A stretch of DNA of 64,000 nt from Clostridia bacterium (GTDB lineage: Bacteria; Bacillota; Clostridia; Lachnospirales; Lachnospiraceae): NCBI GenBank assembly GCA_910575245.1, contig CAJTEN010000013.1, positions 62,001-126,000 on the forward strand. Direction: 5' to 3'. A program made the position numbers and the translations under genes. The notes beneath the pieces were generated by a model. That model was not told where the DNA came from, did not search any database, and worked only from the letters and a program-made list of their open reading frames with translations. How positions within the stretch are numbered: the stretch's first letter is position 1; each line of letters starts with the position of its first letter. This document shows positions 44,999 through 54,060 of the stretch, one piece after another.

Positions 44999-45108
44999 AA
45001 ATAAGGTCGCCTTCATACAAAATGAGGGACCTTATTTGCAAAAAACGAGCAGAGCTCGTTTGTGAGATTCGCTTCGCGAACTCAAAAAAAACGGGAAGAA
45101 TCCGTTTG
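44999..45108 (-). promoter_or_regulatory. chain of stem-loops between rhaB and the AraC gene
   Basis: Four hairpins follow each other: AATAAGGTC with GACCTTATT (44999-45037), AACGAGC with GCTCGTT (45045-45060), GAGATTCGC with GCGAACTC (about 45063-45082) and AAACGG with CCGTTT (about 45089-45106). On the minus strand CGAGCTCTGCTCG is followed by six T, a good terminator. It precedes rhaB by about 200 bp, so it may end transcripts entering from the right or attenuate a distant rhaB promoter. The rest of 44827-45150 has no gene. Confidence 0.5.
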
Positions 45109-45150
45109 CAGACTGACTCAAAACAGACACGCCTTGAACAGGAGGAGCGT

Positions 45151-46116
45151 ATGAAAGAAGAACTGTTACATCACCTGCGGCAGATCACCGACGAGGAGAA
45201 AACCCTCCTGCAGGGGGCGCCAGACATTCAAAAAGAAATATATACTTCCGGCCGGGAATTTGTCATTGACAACGCGAAGCTCTTAGAACGGGGCCACCTG
45301 ATCGAGATCCGCCCCCACACCCGCTTTGCCCACTTCCCGAAACATCGTCACAATTACGCCGAGCTGGTCTATATGTGCTGCGGCAGTACCGAACATATCA
45401 TAAACGACACCGACCACATTACGCTGCTGGAAGGCGACCTGTTGTTTCTCAACCAGACGGCTGCCCATGAAATCCTGCCTGCGGGCAAGGACGATATCGC
45501 CGTCAATTTCATCATCCTTCCGGAATTTTTTGACCGTACCCTTTCCATGATGGAGCGGGAAAATGTGCTGCGCAGTTTTCTGATTTCCACACTGTCAAAT
45601 CACGACTCGCAAATCACTTATCTGCATTTTCAGGCGAAAGAAATCCTGCCCATACAAAATCTTATCGAAAACATGCTCTGGAACCTGATCGACAAGAAGC
45701 CCGGTACCAATACCATCAACCAGATCACCATGGGGCTGATTTTCATGAATCTGTCCGTCTTCGCCGACTCGATCGCCAGGAATCAGACCGGAAGCTACGA
45801 ACAGGATCTGATCTTCCGGATCCTGAAATATATTGAAACACATTATAAAAACGGCACCTTGACCGGCATCGCTGCCGCGGTCAAACTGCCGCCTTACTAT
45901 GTCAGCCGCCTTTTGAAAAAATATACCGGCCATACCTTCAAGGAACTCCTGCAGCAGCAAAAGCTTCAACAGGCTGTCTATCTGCTGTCACAGACAACGC
46001 TCCCCGTAGATGATATCATCGACGCGGTGGGATATAACAACAGCAGCTTCTTCTACCGCATCTTCCGGGAAAAATATGGGTGTTCGCCGAAAGAATACAG
46101 GCTGCGGGATATATAA
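45151..46116 (+). CDS. AraC-family regulator (RhaR/RhaS-like)
   Basis: The 321-residue product has an N-terminal cupin-like sensor domain (HFPKHRHNYAELVYMCCGS, then LEGDLLFLNQTAAHEI) and two C-terminal AraC helix-turn-helix units. These are LTGIAAAVKLPPYYVSRLLK and VDDIIDAVGYNNSSFFYRIF, ending YGCSPKEYRLRDI. ATG 45151 follows AGGAGGAGCG. It is divergent from rhaBAD, as rhamnose regulators often are, so control of rhaBAD is a reasonable inference. Confidence 0.92.
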   Translation: MKEELLHHLRQITDEEKTLLQGAPDIQKEIYTSGREFVIDNAKLLERGHLIEIRPHTRFAHFPKHRHNYAELVYMCCGSTEHIINDTDHITLLEGDLLFLNQTAAHEILPAGKDDIAVNFIILPEFFDRTLSMMERENVLRSFLISTLSNHDSQITYLHFQAKEILPIQNLIENMLWNLIDKKPGTNTINQITMGLIFMNLSVFADSIARNQTGSYEQDLIFRILKYIETHYKNGTLTGIAAAVKLPPYYVSRLLKKYTGHTFKELLQQQKLQQAVYLLSQTTLPVDDIIDAVGYNNSSFFYRIFREKYGCSPKEYRLRDI

Positions 46117-46146
46117 CCTATATAACCCACAGCCATGACCAAAACC

Positions 46147-48150
46147 TTACCACAGCCGCTTCGCCGCTTCCTGCCCCGAAGCAAAAGGTCCCGGAACCGT
46201 AGAAAGACCACGGTGTGAACCCAGATAATCCTCATTGAACGTGATCGCAGTCCCGTCAGGATTCTCGAATCTCTGCTCCGGCTCAAAAGCGTATCCCAAA
46301 ATATCACTGTTGATAATACCGTCCCGGAAATCGCCCAGCATTTCATACACATTCGTCTTCAGGAAATACCCGTCTTCTTTTTCTGCCAGTTCCACCATCA
46401 CCTGATTCTTTGTATCAATCAGGTTCGACTGTTCCTTCTTCCATGCCTTAGCGCCGTTGAAGTATGCGTTGCCGTTCACCCAGACAGGCAGATGTGAGAA
46501 ATGGAAAGAAGCCAGCTTCATCATGTCGGCCTGTTTATCCATATCAAAGTTCTCAATCCACTCCTCATAAGTCGGATACTCATCGAATACATCCGTGCCG
46601 ACCACCTGATTGTCGGCCATCTTAAAGCCCATGTCTTCCTTCTCTTCCGTCTCCTCCACAGGCCAGTTCTGAATGAATATATTATTGTAGATACGGTTAT
46701 CACCGTGCAGGATCGTCATAAATCCCGCCACCTCCGTACGGTGCCTGATATGATACGGCGTATAACGCGGCTGATTGACGCCGTTTACAATATTGTCCGT
46801 GCCGCCGCCCACTGCGGTAAATGCGCCAAGAATCAGGTTATGTACACATGCCACACCTTCCGTCGCGATACGGAGCGCCGCCTTTGACAGCATGATATTA
46901 TTGTCGATCAGCGTCGGGCCGTGGCTCACTTCCACGAACACGTCCTGGCTCATCATCGCGCCCTGTGCCATCGGAACGCCTTCCGGCGCGTAATTATCAT
47001 GCAGAAGGTTCTGGGAAATACGGGTGCCCTGCGCCTGCCAGTCACACCAGATCCCCATGGTGGAATGATGGATATGATTGCGCCGCATCACGACGTCGAT
47101 CGCCGCATGCAGTTTGATCCCCGAAATCTCCGCACCGCCCAGCTGCTGCATATTGTTGATGTTGTGAATATGGTTGTCCTCAATCAGGCTGAACACACAG
47201 CCCATGCGTCCCACGATACCGGTCTGCTCACAGTGATGGATGTGGCAGCGTCTCACGATATGGCTGCCTACTTTCTCCTTCAGCCATCCGTGATACTGGC
47301 CGCGGCATACCGCGTCGCGCTCCATCTGTGTAGGGCTCTTCACATGTTTGCGGGTAAAATAGTGGTCATTCTCTTCATCATAATACTTGCCCAGAGAGAT
47401 TCCGCAGCACTTGCTGTTACTGATCTCACAGTCCTCGATGATCCATCCCTTAGACCAGTGAGGACCCACCATGCCGTCCTGATAAGCCGCCGGCGGAGCC
47501 CATGTGGTTGCCGCCTTATTCACGTCAAACCCACTGAACGTGATATATCCGACCCCCGTCTTAGAGGGCATAAAACAATTACGGCGGACATTAATCTCCA
47601 CCTGCTCCTCATTGGGATTCTTACCTTGGAAATTGGCATAGATCACCGTCTCGTTGCCGTCCTGCTCCGTATACCACTTATAGACGGACCATTCCTGCTC
47701 CCAGGAAGGTTCATAAATCTCTCCCTTGATACACTCTTCCAGCGTTTCTGTCTCATACAGTTGGCGGCCATTCAGATAAACCGCTCCTGTATGCCTGACT
47801 ACCGGCGCAAAGTACCAGTCACCGCCAATATAGGTCGTATAGGGATTATAACTGCCGAACACCCCGTTATCGACACGGCAGACCCAGACATTGCCCTCAT
47901 AATGCTTCCAGTCTTTCATCTCCTCCGCTCCGGTGATCATGGCGCCTAACGGCTCCTCACTTCTGTAGATGATCCGGGCTTCCTCCGTGCCCGCATTGAC
48001 CGGATCCACATACTCCCGGTAAATTCCCGGTGCAACCACAACCTCGTCACCGGGTTTCGCGATCTTCGCGGCATCGTTGATATGCCGGAAAGGTGTCTCC
48101 TTACTGCCGTTACCCTCTTTTGCTGCAGAACAGTTGACGTAAATAATCAT
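46147..48150 (-). CDS. right-handed parallel beta-helix protein, cytoplasmic
   Basis: The 667-residue product begins MIIYVNCSAAKEGNGSKETP, followed by FRHINDAAKIAKPGDEVVVA and PGIYREYV, the DUF1565-type entry to a beta-helix. Repeats such as IIEDCEISNSKCCGISLG, HIVRRCHIHHCEQTGIV, LIEDNHIHNINN and MRRNHIHHSTMGIWCD build the helix. There is no signal peptide. Such folds occur in polysaccharide lyases and in GH families acting on branched glycans. Convergent with the AraC gene next to rhaBAD, it may act on a rhamnose-containing oligosaccharide after uptake; this is inference. ATG 48150 has AAAGGAGGG. Confidence 0.75.
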   Translation of the reverse strand: MIIYVNCSAAKEGNGSKETPFRHINDAAKIAKPGDEVVVAPGIYREYVDPVNAGTEEARIIYRSEEPLGAMITGAEEMKDWKHYEGNVWVCRVDNGVFGSYNPYTTYIGGDWYFAPVVRHTGAVYLNGRQLYETETLEECIKGEIYEPSWEQEWSVYKWYTEQDGNETVIYANFQGKNPNEEQVEINVRRNCFMPSKTGVGYITFSGFDVNKAATTWAPPAAYQDGMVGPHWSKGWIIEDCEISNSKCCGISLGKYYDEENDHYFTRKHVKSPTQMERDAVCRGQYHGWLKEKVGSHIVRRCHIHHCEQTGIVGRMGCVFSLIEDNHIHNINNMQQLGGAEISGIKLHAAIDVVMRRNHIHHSTMGIWCDWQAQGTRISQNLLHDNYAPEGVPMAQGAMMSQDVFVEVSHGPTLIDNNIMLSKAALRIATEGVACVHNLILGAFTAVGGGTDNIVNGVNQPRYTPYHIRHRTEVAGFMTILHGDNRIYNNIFIQNWPVEETEEKEDMGFKMADNQVVGTDVFDEYPTYEEWIENFDMDKQADMMKLASFHFSHLPVWVNGNAYFNGAKAWKKEQSNLIDTKNQVMVELAEKEDGYFLKTNVYEMLGDFRDGIINSDILGYAFEPEQRFENPDGTAITFNEDYLGSHRGLSTVPGPFASGQEAAKRLW

Positions 48151-48184
48151 TGTATAACCCTCCTTTTATTATATGGGGGTGGCT

Positions 48185-49606
48185 TTATTTCGCGCCGCTC
48201 CCCCTGAATACCTCCAGAACCGTCTTAAGCAGTATCTTCACATCCAGCATAAATGACCAGTTATCGATATACTCCACATCCAGCCGGACAATCTCCTCGA
48301 AATCCGTTATCTCGCTTCTTCCGCCTACCTGCCACATACCGGTCAGACCCGGCCGGAAGCTCAGCCGCTTCTTGTGATAAGGGCTGTATTGAGCGAATTC
48401 GTCCAGCGTAGGCGGCCTTGTCCCGACAAGAGACATATCACTTTTCAAAATATTGATAAACTGCGGAAATTCATCCAGGCTCGTCCTGCGCATAAAACGC
48501 CCGATCTTCGTGATCCTCGGATCGTTCTCTATCTTGAACATCAGGCCGTTCATTTCATTCTGCTGCATCAGCTCCTGCTTCCGCTCCTCCGCGTCCGCAT
48601 ACATAGACCGGAACTTGTACATATTAAAAATACGCCCGTTCCGGCCTACCCGCTTCTGGGAGAAAAAGACCGGCCCCGGCGACTCCAGCTTGATCAAAGG
48701 CCCCACAATAATTGTGAGAACCAGGAGCACGGCGCAGCCCACAAGCGCCCCGCATATATCCAGCAGCCTTTTCAACAAAATCTGTCCTACCGGCGCCACC
48801 CTGTTCGCATAAGTCACCGTATAGAAACGCCCGAACTGCGACAGTTCCTTCTGCCTGGCTCCGCTTAACTCCGGCACGGGAATCTGATAGTGAAGCGTGA
48901 TCCCCATTTCCGCCAGTATCTCCATATCGGCCAGTATCTCCTTCTTCCGCCTGCTGCCTACCGCAATGATTACCTCATCCAGTGAAGCGCCCTTGCAGTA
49001 ATCCACCAGGCCGTCTCTGCCCGCAGGCACCGGAATTCCCTCATAGTCTTCCCCGCTATCCTCTCCCCGGTCCAAAAGTATGATGCCGGTCACCTCATAG
49101 CTGAAGTCCTTCATATTCTTCAGATCCTCCACCAGCGCAGCCGAATACTCCTCGTCCGCCACTGCCAGAAGCTTCCTGGTCTCTCCGAACCGTTTATAGA
49201 GAACAGGCAGCAGCTTCTTCCAGAGCTGATGCACCGCCAGCATCAATCCACAGTCAATCACCAGAAAATAGAAAAATGCAAGACGCGAATAGGCATCCAG
49301 GATATTCAGAAAATACAAAAAGACCGCGGTTCCTCCAAACATCAGGACATTATTCCTAATAATATGGATCATCTCATGCAGCGGTCCCCTAAGGAACATG
49401 TTCCTGTTCATATTCCGCAGAAGATTCATAGCCAGAAAAACCGTCAGGCTGGCTACCAGAAGCATACCGAAGTTCATCTGTTCGTTATCGCTTCGAAAGA
49501 TCCTTCCGTTTCTGATATAATTTGCCAGCATCAGGCTTGCCATAATGCAGATACAATCCAGCGCCAGTATCATCAAACTTTGCAGTCTTGATTTTCTGTG
49601 ATACAT
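48185..49606 (-). CDS. polyprenyl-phosphate sugar phosphotransferase (WbaP/exopolysaccharide type)
   Basis: The 473-residue product has four or five membrane helices in the first 130 residues, a CoA-binding-like middle domain, and the bacterial sugar transferase domain. That domain shows LLKRLLDICGALVG, SPGPVFFSQKRVGRNGRIF, MYKFRSMYADAEE, RRTSLDEFPQFINIL, SLVGTRPPT and RPGLTGMWQVGGRSE. It would transfer hexose-1-phosphate to undecaprenyl phosphate, starting a surface polysaccharide. No other capsule genes are in the window, which is unusual. It ends 34 bp upstream of the beta-helix gene start and may be cotranscribed with it. Confidence 0.93.
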   Translation of the reverse strand: MYHRKSRLQSLMILALDCICIMASLMLANYIRNGRIFRSDNEQMNFGMLLVASLTVFLAMNLLRNMNRNMFLRGPLHEMIHIIRNNVLMFGGTAVFLYFLNILDAYSRLAFFYFLVIDCGLMLAVHQLWKKLLPVLYKRFGETRKLLAVADEEYSAALVEDLKNMKDFSYEVTGIILLDRGEDSGEDYEGIPVPAGRDGLVDYCKGASLDEVIIAVGSRRKKEILADMEILAEMGITLHYQIPVPELSGARQKELSQFGRFYTVTYANRVAPVGQILLKRLLDICGALVGCAVLLVLTIIVGPLIKLESPGPVFFSQKRVGRNGRIFNMYKFRSMYADAEERKQELMQQNEMNGLMFKIENDPRITKIGRFMRRTSLDEFPQFINILKSDMSLVGTRPPTLDEFAQYSPYHKKRLSFRPGLTGMWQVGGRSEITDFEEIVRLDVEYIDNWSFMLDVKILLKTVLEVFRGSGAK

Positions 49607-49832
49607 AATTCCGATTAAACCATTTCCTTTCCGCGAAATGCAGAATTCCTATACTCTCACTCTACTTTTATAGCTTTTCATAAAACAATTGATCCCCTGT
49701 CTTATATAGTATCATACCATGGTCCTGCTGCATTCCACAAGCGGATTCCCTCATTTCACTCCAGCTGAGCGGGTTATATACCTCAGCCAGTCCACATTTG
49801 ACCAATTCCCGGGTGACTTTTTAATCACCTGT

Positions 49833-51983
49833 TTACGCAATATGATTTCTCACATTCCGCTTAAATTCAACATATGTCACCACAAAATAAACAAAATAGA
49901 CCCCGAAAAACAACAAAACACTTCTTACGAAAAATCCCCCGACAGGCACCGGCACTCCTGTCATCATGATAAATCTGTCACTGGCAAAAAGAATCATCTT
50001 CCCGCTGATCAGGGCCGCCAGAAGCGCCGGGCACAGATAATATGCCGCCAGCTGCTTCAAGATCAGGCGGTCTATGGCGTTACGGCAAAGTCCAAGCTTC
50101 GCCAGCACGTCATAGCGATATCGATATTTCGCAGCATCGCTCACCTGTTGTACAGACAGTACCGTTACCGCCACGCAGACAAATACCAGCCCGATATAAA
50201 ACAGCGGAATAATGAGGGCGGCAAGCATATATTTCACCTGCGGGATCAGGTTTCCTCTTACCATACAAATCTCCACAGTGCTGATAATCAGATCGGAACC
50301 GGTGCACAGGTCGCCCGCCGCATGTCCGATAATATTCAAGTCTTCTTCCGGCAGCAGGGCTTCCAGTTTCTTCTGCAGTCCAACCGGCGCCTCTCCTTCA
50401 AGCTCCACAACCAGTTCCGAATAATAGGGCCTCATCCGCCCCAGCACTCCATCCGGGACAATCACAAGATAATCTGCCCCATTGTGCCCATCCTGGGAAA
50501 AGGGATCTGCACACACCCCGGCGCAGGACAGATAATCTTCCCCGCCGGCATCCTTTATTTCCAGTCCTTCTCCGATCTTTCGCACCTCTTCTTCCAGACG
50601 GGATTTCACCTGGACAAGATACTCCCCTTCACCCAGGCTGACTGCCGGATATCTCAGCATCCCCCGCAGATGATTATAGTCTGTAAGTCCCATGTAAGTA
50701 TCATACATATAATATGTGCCGTCTCCGCTCTCATCACGCAGCACCCGCTCGATCTCCCGCTCATTGGGAGTACCGTCCTCATTCCGGAACATCGTTCCCC
50801 ATGCTTCTAAATGTGTCAGAATCCATGTGTTGACCCCGTTTTTTTCATCTGTATATATATGGTAAGAATAATACGCCGACACGTTAGCCGCCTCCTCGAT
50901 CACCTCTTTCTCTTTTGCAAAATCCTCCTCCACATCACTGCTGTATATCTGCACATCAAACGGGAATTTCTCGTCCAAAAGCGAATTCTCATACTCGCTG
51001 AACATCAGCGCCACAGAAGTACCCATCAGGGCAAGCGTAAACAGCGCAGTCAAGGTGCCCATTGTAAACTGCATCGTTCTCATCTTAGACGCAAACTGTC
51101 TGAGCAGAAACAGATTCTGTTTCCGGTAAACAGCCTTCCCGCCCCTGCGGACATAGCAAATGATCCAAGCGGACAGCCCCAGATAGAAAAGATAGATCGT
51201 TATCACCAGGGCAACGAGAAACACCGCTGTCTCTCCCGTACTGGAAAGCCGTCCGAACACTTTCCAGAACATGAGAATAAAAAGAACCGACACCGGCAGT
51301 AAGATCCGTTTTATCCTCTCATGCTTTTCCCTGATCTCCTCATTCCGGCGTTTTGTATCCATAAGCGCATGAATGTTCATTTTCCGGAATTTACGCTTAC
51401 AGCGCATAAGCGCCAGGAAATAACACCCTGCATAGCACACTGCCGTCATGCAGACTGTTCCCGTGTTTAAGAAGATATGCAGATGATATTCCATGCGCAC
51501 CATGGTAAACATGACTGTCATAAGCACCTGCTGCAGCAACACACCTACCCCTGTTCCGATCAGAAAAGAAACAACTCCCAGCAGAAGATTCTCCCGTCTG
51601 TATAATCCTGCAATTGTTCTCTTCTTCATTCCCAGCAGGAGATAGATTCCGAATTCCGTGCTGCGCTTTTCCAGCATAAACCGCACCATATAGTTGATCA
51701 GCCATGCCACGATCAGAATGATAAAAAATGTTGCCAGCCCGATCATCATTCCCATCATGTCTTCCACTTCGAAATAATTCTCCAGTTCATTCTGGAATAT
51801 CAGGCTGTTAAAAGTATACATCAAGGCCGTAACAAGAATCATAGTCAGCATATAGACCAGATAATCCTTCATGGAGCGTTTCATATTGCGAAAGCTGAGC
51901 TTCCTGTAAATATTTCCCGGGCCTGCCGTGCCTGGCCCGCCGGTCACAAGCTCCATATCCCGCAGGGCATTCTTATTTTCCAT
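49833..51983 (-). CDS. BceB-type ABC transporter permease (FtsX family)
   Basis: The 716-residue product has the BceB layout: about ten membrane segments and one large extracellular domain of about 200 residues between helices 7 and 8. The start is followed by YRKLSFRNMKRSMKDYLVYM. The FtsX-type part includes STEFGIYLLLGMKKR and, near the end, YRYDVLAKLGLCRNAIDR. Such exporters confer peptide-antibiotic (bacitracin-type) resistance and act as sensor for the partner kinase. The start overlaps the ATPase gene by 11 bp, with GGGAGG upstream. Confidence 0.93.
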   Translation of the reverse strand: MENKNALRDMELVTGGPGTAGPGNIYRKLSFRNMKRSMKDYLVYMLTMILVTALMYTFNSLIFQNELENYFEVEDMMGMMIGLATFFIILIVAWLINYMVRFMLEKRSTEFGIYLLLGMKKRTIAGLYRRENLLLGVVSFLIGTGVGVLLQQVLMTVMFTMVRMEYHLHIFLNTGTVCMTAVCYAGCYFLALMRCKRKFRKMNIHALMDTKRRNEEIREKHERIKRILLPVSVLFILMFWKVFGRLSSTGETAVFLVALVITIYLFYLGLSAWIICYVRRGGKAVYRKQNLFLLRQFASKMRTMQFTMGTLTALFTLALMGTSVALMFSEYENSLLDEKFPFDVQIYSSDVEEDFAKEKEVIEEAANVSAYYSYHIYTDEKNGVNTWILTHLEAWGTMFRNEDGTPNEREIERVLRDESGDGTYYMYDTYMGLTDYNHLRGMLRYPAVSLGEGEYLVQVKSRLEEEVRKIGEGLEIKDAGGEDYLSCAGVCADPFSQDGHNGADYLVIVPDGVLGRMRPYYSELVVELEGEAPVGLQKKLEALLPEEDLNIIGHAAGDLCTGSDLIISTVEICMVRGNLIPQVKYMLAALIIPLFYIGLVFVCVAVTVLSVQQVSDAAKYRYRYDVLAKLGLCRNAIDRLILKQLAAYYLCPALLAALISGKMILFASDRFIMMTGVPVPVGGFFVRSVLLFFGVYFVYFVVTYVEFKRNVRNHIA

Positions 51984-52740
51984 CTGTCAGCACACCTCCC
52001 GTCAGAGACAGAACGTCCAGGATCTCCTGCAGAAATACCTTCCTGCTCTTCTCTCCCCGCACAAGCTCATGGAAGATCTTTCCGTCCTTCAGAAAAAGGA
52101 TCCGGCTGCAGTAACTTGCGGAGAAAGCGTCATGGGTGACCATAAGGATCGTAGCCTCCATCGTACGGTTTAAATCTGTAAAAGTCTCCAAAAGCGTCTG
52201 TGCCGACCGGGAATCCAACGCGCCCGTCGGCTCATCCGCCAGCAGCAGCCTGGGATGATTCACCATAGCCCTTCCGCAGGCGCATCGCTGCTTCTGGCCA
52301 CCCGAAACCTGATAAGGAAATTTATCCCGGATATCCTTGATCTGCAGCAGTTTCAGAATCCCGTCACATGCCTCGAGAATTTCTTTCTTCGGCTTCTCCT
52401 GCAATGCCAGCGCCAGAATGATATTTTCCTCGATGGTCAGTGTATCCAGAAGATTGTATTCCTGAAACACGAATCCCAGATTATCCTTCCTGAACTCAGA
52501 CAGAGCATCTTCGGACAATTCCGTAATATCCGTATTCTCATAATAGATATGCCCGGCCGTCACCCGGTCGATCGTGGCCAGCATATTTAAGAGCGTGGTC
52601 TTGCCGGACCCGGACGGCCCCATAACGCCCACGAATTCTCCCTTCTGCACCTGAAAACTGACACGGTCCACTGCTTTGGTTACATGGGCGGCGTTTCCGT
52701 AATATTTCTCGACATCGCATATGCGGATGTAATCGTTCAT
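51973..52740 (-). CDS. BceA-type ABC transporter ATPase
   Basis: The 255-residue product has Walker A GPSGSGKTT (near 40-48), FVFQEYNLLDTLTIEENI, signature VSGGQKQRCACGRAM and Walker B LLLADEPTGALDS. This is the MacB/BceA class paired with FtsX permeases. ATG 52740 follows GAGGTACAGG. A perfect 14-bp palindrome, GGACACAAGTGTCC, lies about 25 bp upstream. Confidence 0.95.
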   Translation of the reverse strand: MNDYIRICDVEKYYGNAAHVTKAVDRVSFQVQKGEFVGVMGPSGSGKTTLLNMLATIDRVTAGHIYYENTDITELSEDALSEFRKDNLGFVFQEYNLLDTLTIEENIILALALQEKPKKEILEACDGILKLLQIKDIRDKFPYQVSGGQKQRCACGRAMVNHPRLLLADEPTGALDSRSAQTLLETFTDLNRTMEATILMVTHDAFSASYCSRILFLKDGKIFHELVRGEKSRKVFLQEILDVLSLTGGVLTDGK

Positions 52741-52761
52741 GCCTGTACCTCATATCTTTCC

Positions 52762-52775
52762 GGACACAAGTGTCC
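52762..52775. promoter_or_regulatory. 14-bp perfect palindrome upstream of the BceA-type gene
   Basis: GGACACAAGTGTCC is a perfect inverted repeat placed between a TTATAG-like -10 element (minus strand) and the start codon at 52740. It may be an operator. It does not match a BceR site that I can recall, so the partner is unknown. Confidence 0.35.
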
Positions 52776-52919
52776 TATAAAAGGCAGATTCATTCCTTGC
52801 TGCCTGAATTCGGTAATTCCCTTTATAATAATATTGGTAATAGCCCTGATCTCTTTACTATTACGTATATCCGGATGTTCTGATTTTATCAAGTCAAATA
52901 GAAATTCATATAAAACTAA

Positions 52920-52957
52920 ATTGAAGTTATCTTACGTTTTCGAAAGATAACTTCAAT
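52920..52957 (-). terminator. terminator after the BceRS-type genes
   Basis: ATTGAAGTTATCTT pairs exactly with AAGATAACTTCAAT around a ten-base loop. On the minus strand a T-rich tract (TTAGTTTTATATG) follows. It lies about 50 bp past the kinase stop and separates the two-component genes from the transporter genes. Confidence 0.75.
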
Positions 52958-53014
52958 TGTATATGGCTTTGGCAGGAACCGGAAGCAGAAATTTGTTATG
53001 CCGTTTACTATACT
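52958..53014. repeat. R4 half copy at the kinase 3' end
   Basis: The stretch from GTATATGGCTTTGGCAGG to GTTATGCCGTTTACTATAC matches the right arm of R4 at 55632-55738. The kinase stop codon (TAG on the minus strand at 53008) lies inside the R4 end ACTATA, so the repeat abuts the gene exactly. Confidence 0.7.
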
Positions 53015-54060
53015 TCTTGTCCCCTGCTGATATAATGACTGACCGGAAACAGCAGCAGCATCTTCGTCCCTCTGCCATATTCGGATTCCGCCTTAATCTG
53101 AATCCCCAGCTTATCGCAGAGCTTTCTGCACAGGTACAGCCCTATCCCGGTCGCCCTCTCATGGTCGCGTCCGTTACTTCCCGTAAATCCCTTGTCAAAA
53201 ATACGGGAAAGCTCTTCCGGAAAAATCCCCGTTCCATTATCTTCTACTGTCAGGCATACGCCATCCTTTTCCTTCTTCGTACCGACCAGAAAGACCGGCT
53301 CTTCCCCACAGTATTTCACACTGTTTAAAATAATCTGATTTAAAATAAATGCAATCCATTTCCGGTCCGTGTAAACCGCGTCCCCGCAGGCCACCTCCGC
53401 CCGCACTCCGTTCCGGATCAAAAGCAGCCTGTTCTTCTCCAGAATCTCCTCCACGATTTCTTGTAAATCCGTCTTCTGTATCATGAAATCCTTGTAGACG
53501 TTTTCCGATCTCGCATAATAAAGCGCCATATCCACGTAATTCTCTATCCTCTGGTTCTCCAGACTGATGGTGCGGAATATCTCCCGCTCTTCTGTGATGC
53601 CCTTCTGTGCCCTGTCCGCTTTCCGTCCATTCTCGCATAACAGGGAAATACTCGTGATCGGCGCCTTCACTTCGTGCACCCAGCCCTCGATGTATTCCCG
53701 ATACTCCCACCTGGAATCCTCTATCTGCCTGATCCTCTCGATCACCGACTTATTGGAGCGCCGTATCATATCCCGGTACAGTCTGTCCTCCAGCCGTACA
53801 GAGTCCGGAAACAGTTCTCCCAACAGATATCTCTTATCCATCCTTTGAAGGATCTGCTCTGTCTCCCCGAAGAATCTCCTTCTTTCCAGATAAATAACCG
53901 CCGACCACACACACAGAATCAGAATCCAGAAGACCAGAATAATCACAATATTTGCATTCCCGTATCCTGTCAGCTTCAGAAACAGGCTAAGCACTCCCAT
54001 GCATACCAGATGCAGTATATAGAGCAGACATCTGTCCTTCAAAAAAGCCCACAGACTCAT
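53008..54060 (-). CDS. BceS-type intramembrane-sensing histidine kinase
   Basis: The 350-residue product has two membrane helices in the first 60 residues with almost no extracellular loop, as in BceS. The kinase core has YIEGWVHEVKAPITSISLL (histidine near 129), FILNQIILNSVKYC, VEDNGTGIFPEELSRIFDKG and GIGLYLCRKLCDKLG. The gene overlaps the response regulator stop by four bases. The sensing partner is expected to be the BceB-type permease. Confidence 0.94.
   Translation of the reverse strand: MSLWAFLKDRCLLYILHLVCMGVLSLFLKLTGYGNANIVIILVFWILILCVWSAVIYLERRRFFGETEQILQRMDKRYLLGELFPDSVRLEDRLYRDMIRRSNKSVIERIRQIEDSRWEYREYIEGWVHEVKAPITSISLLCENGRKADRAQKGITEEREIFRTISLENQRIENYVDMALYYARSENVYKDFMIQKTDLQEIVEEILEKNRLLLIRNGVRAEVACGDAVYTDRKWIAFILNQIILNSVKYCGEEPVFLVGTKKEKDGVCLTVEDNGTGIFPEELSRIFDKGFTGSNGRDHERATGIGLYLCRKLCDKLGIQIKAESEYGRGTKMLLLFPVSHYISRGQEV

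Noticed and set aside
45022..45150. Upstream extension of the AraC gene (start at 45022)
   Set aside because: The added residues come from the hairpin chain, and AGGAGGAG lies right before the ATG at 45151.
46921..47949. 342-codon plus-strand open frame opposite the beta-helix gene
   Set aside because: It is a shadow of the conserved minus-strand repeats.
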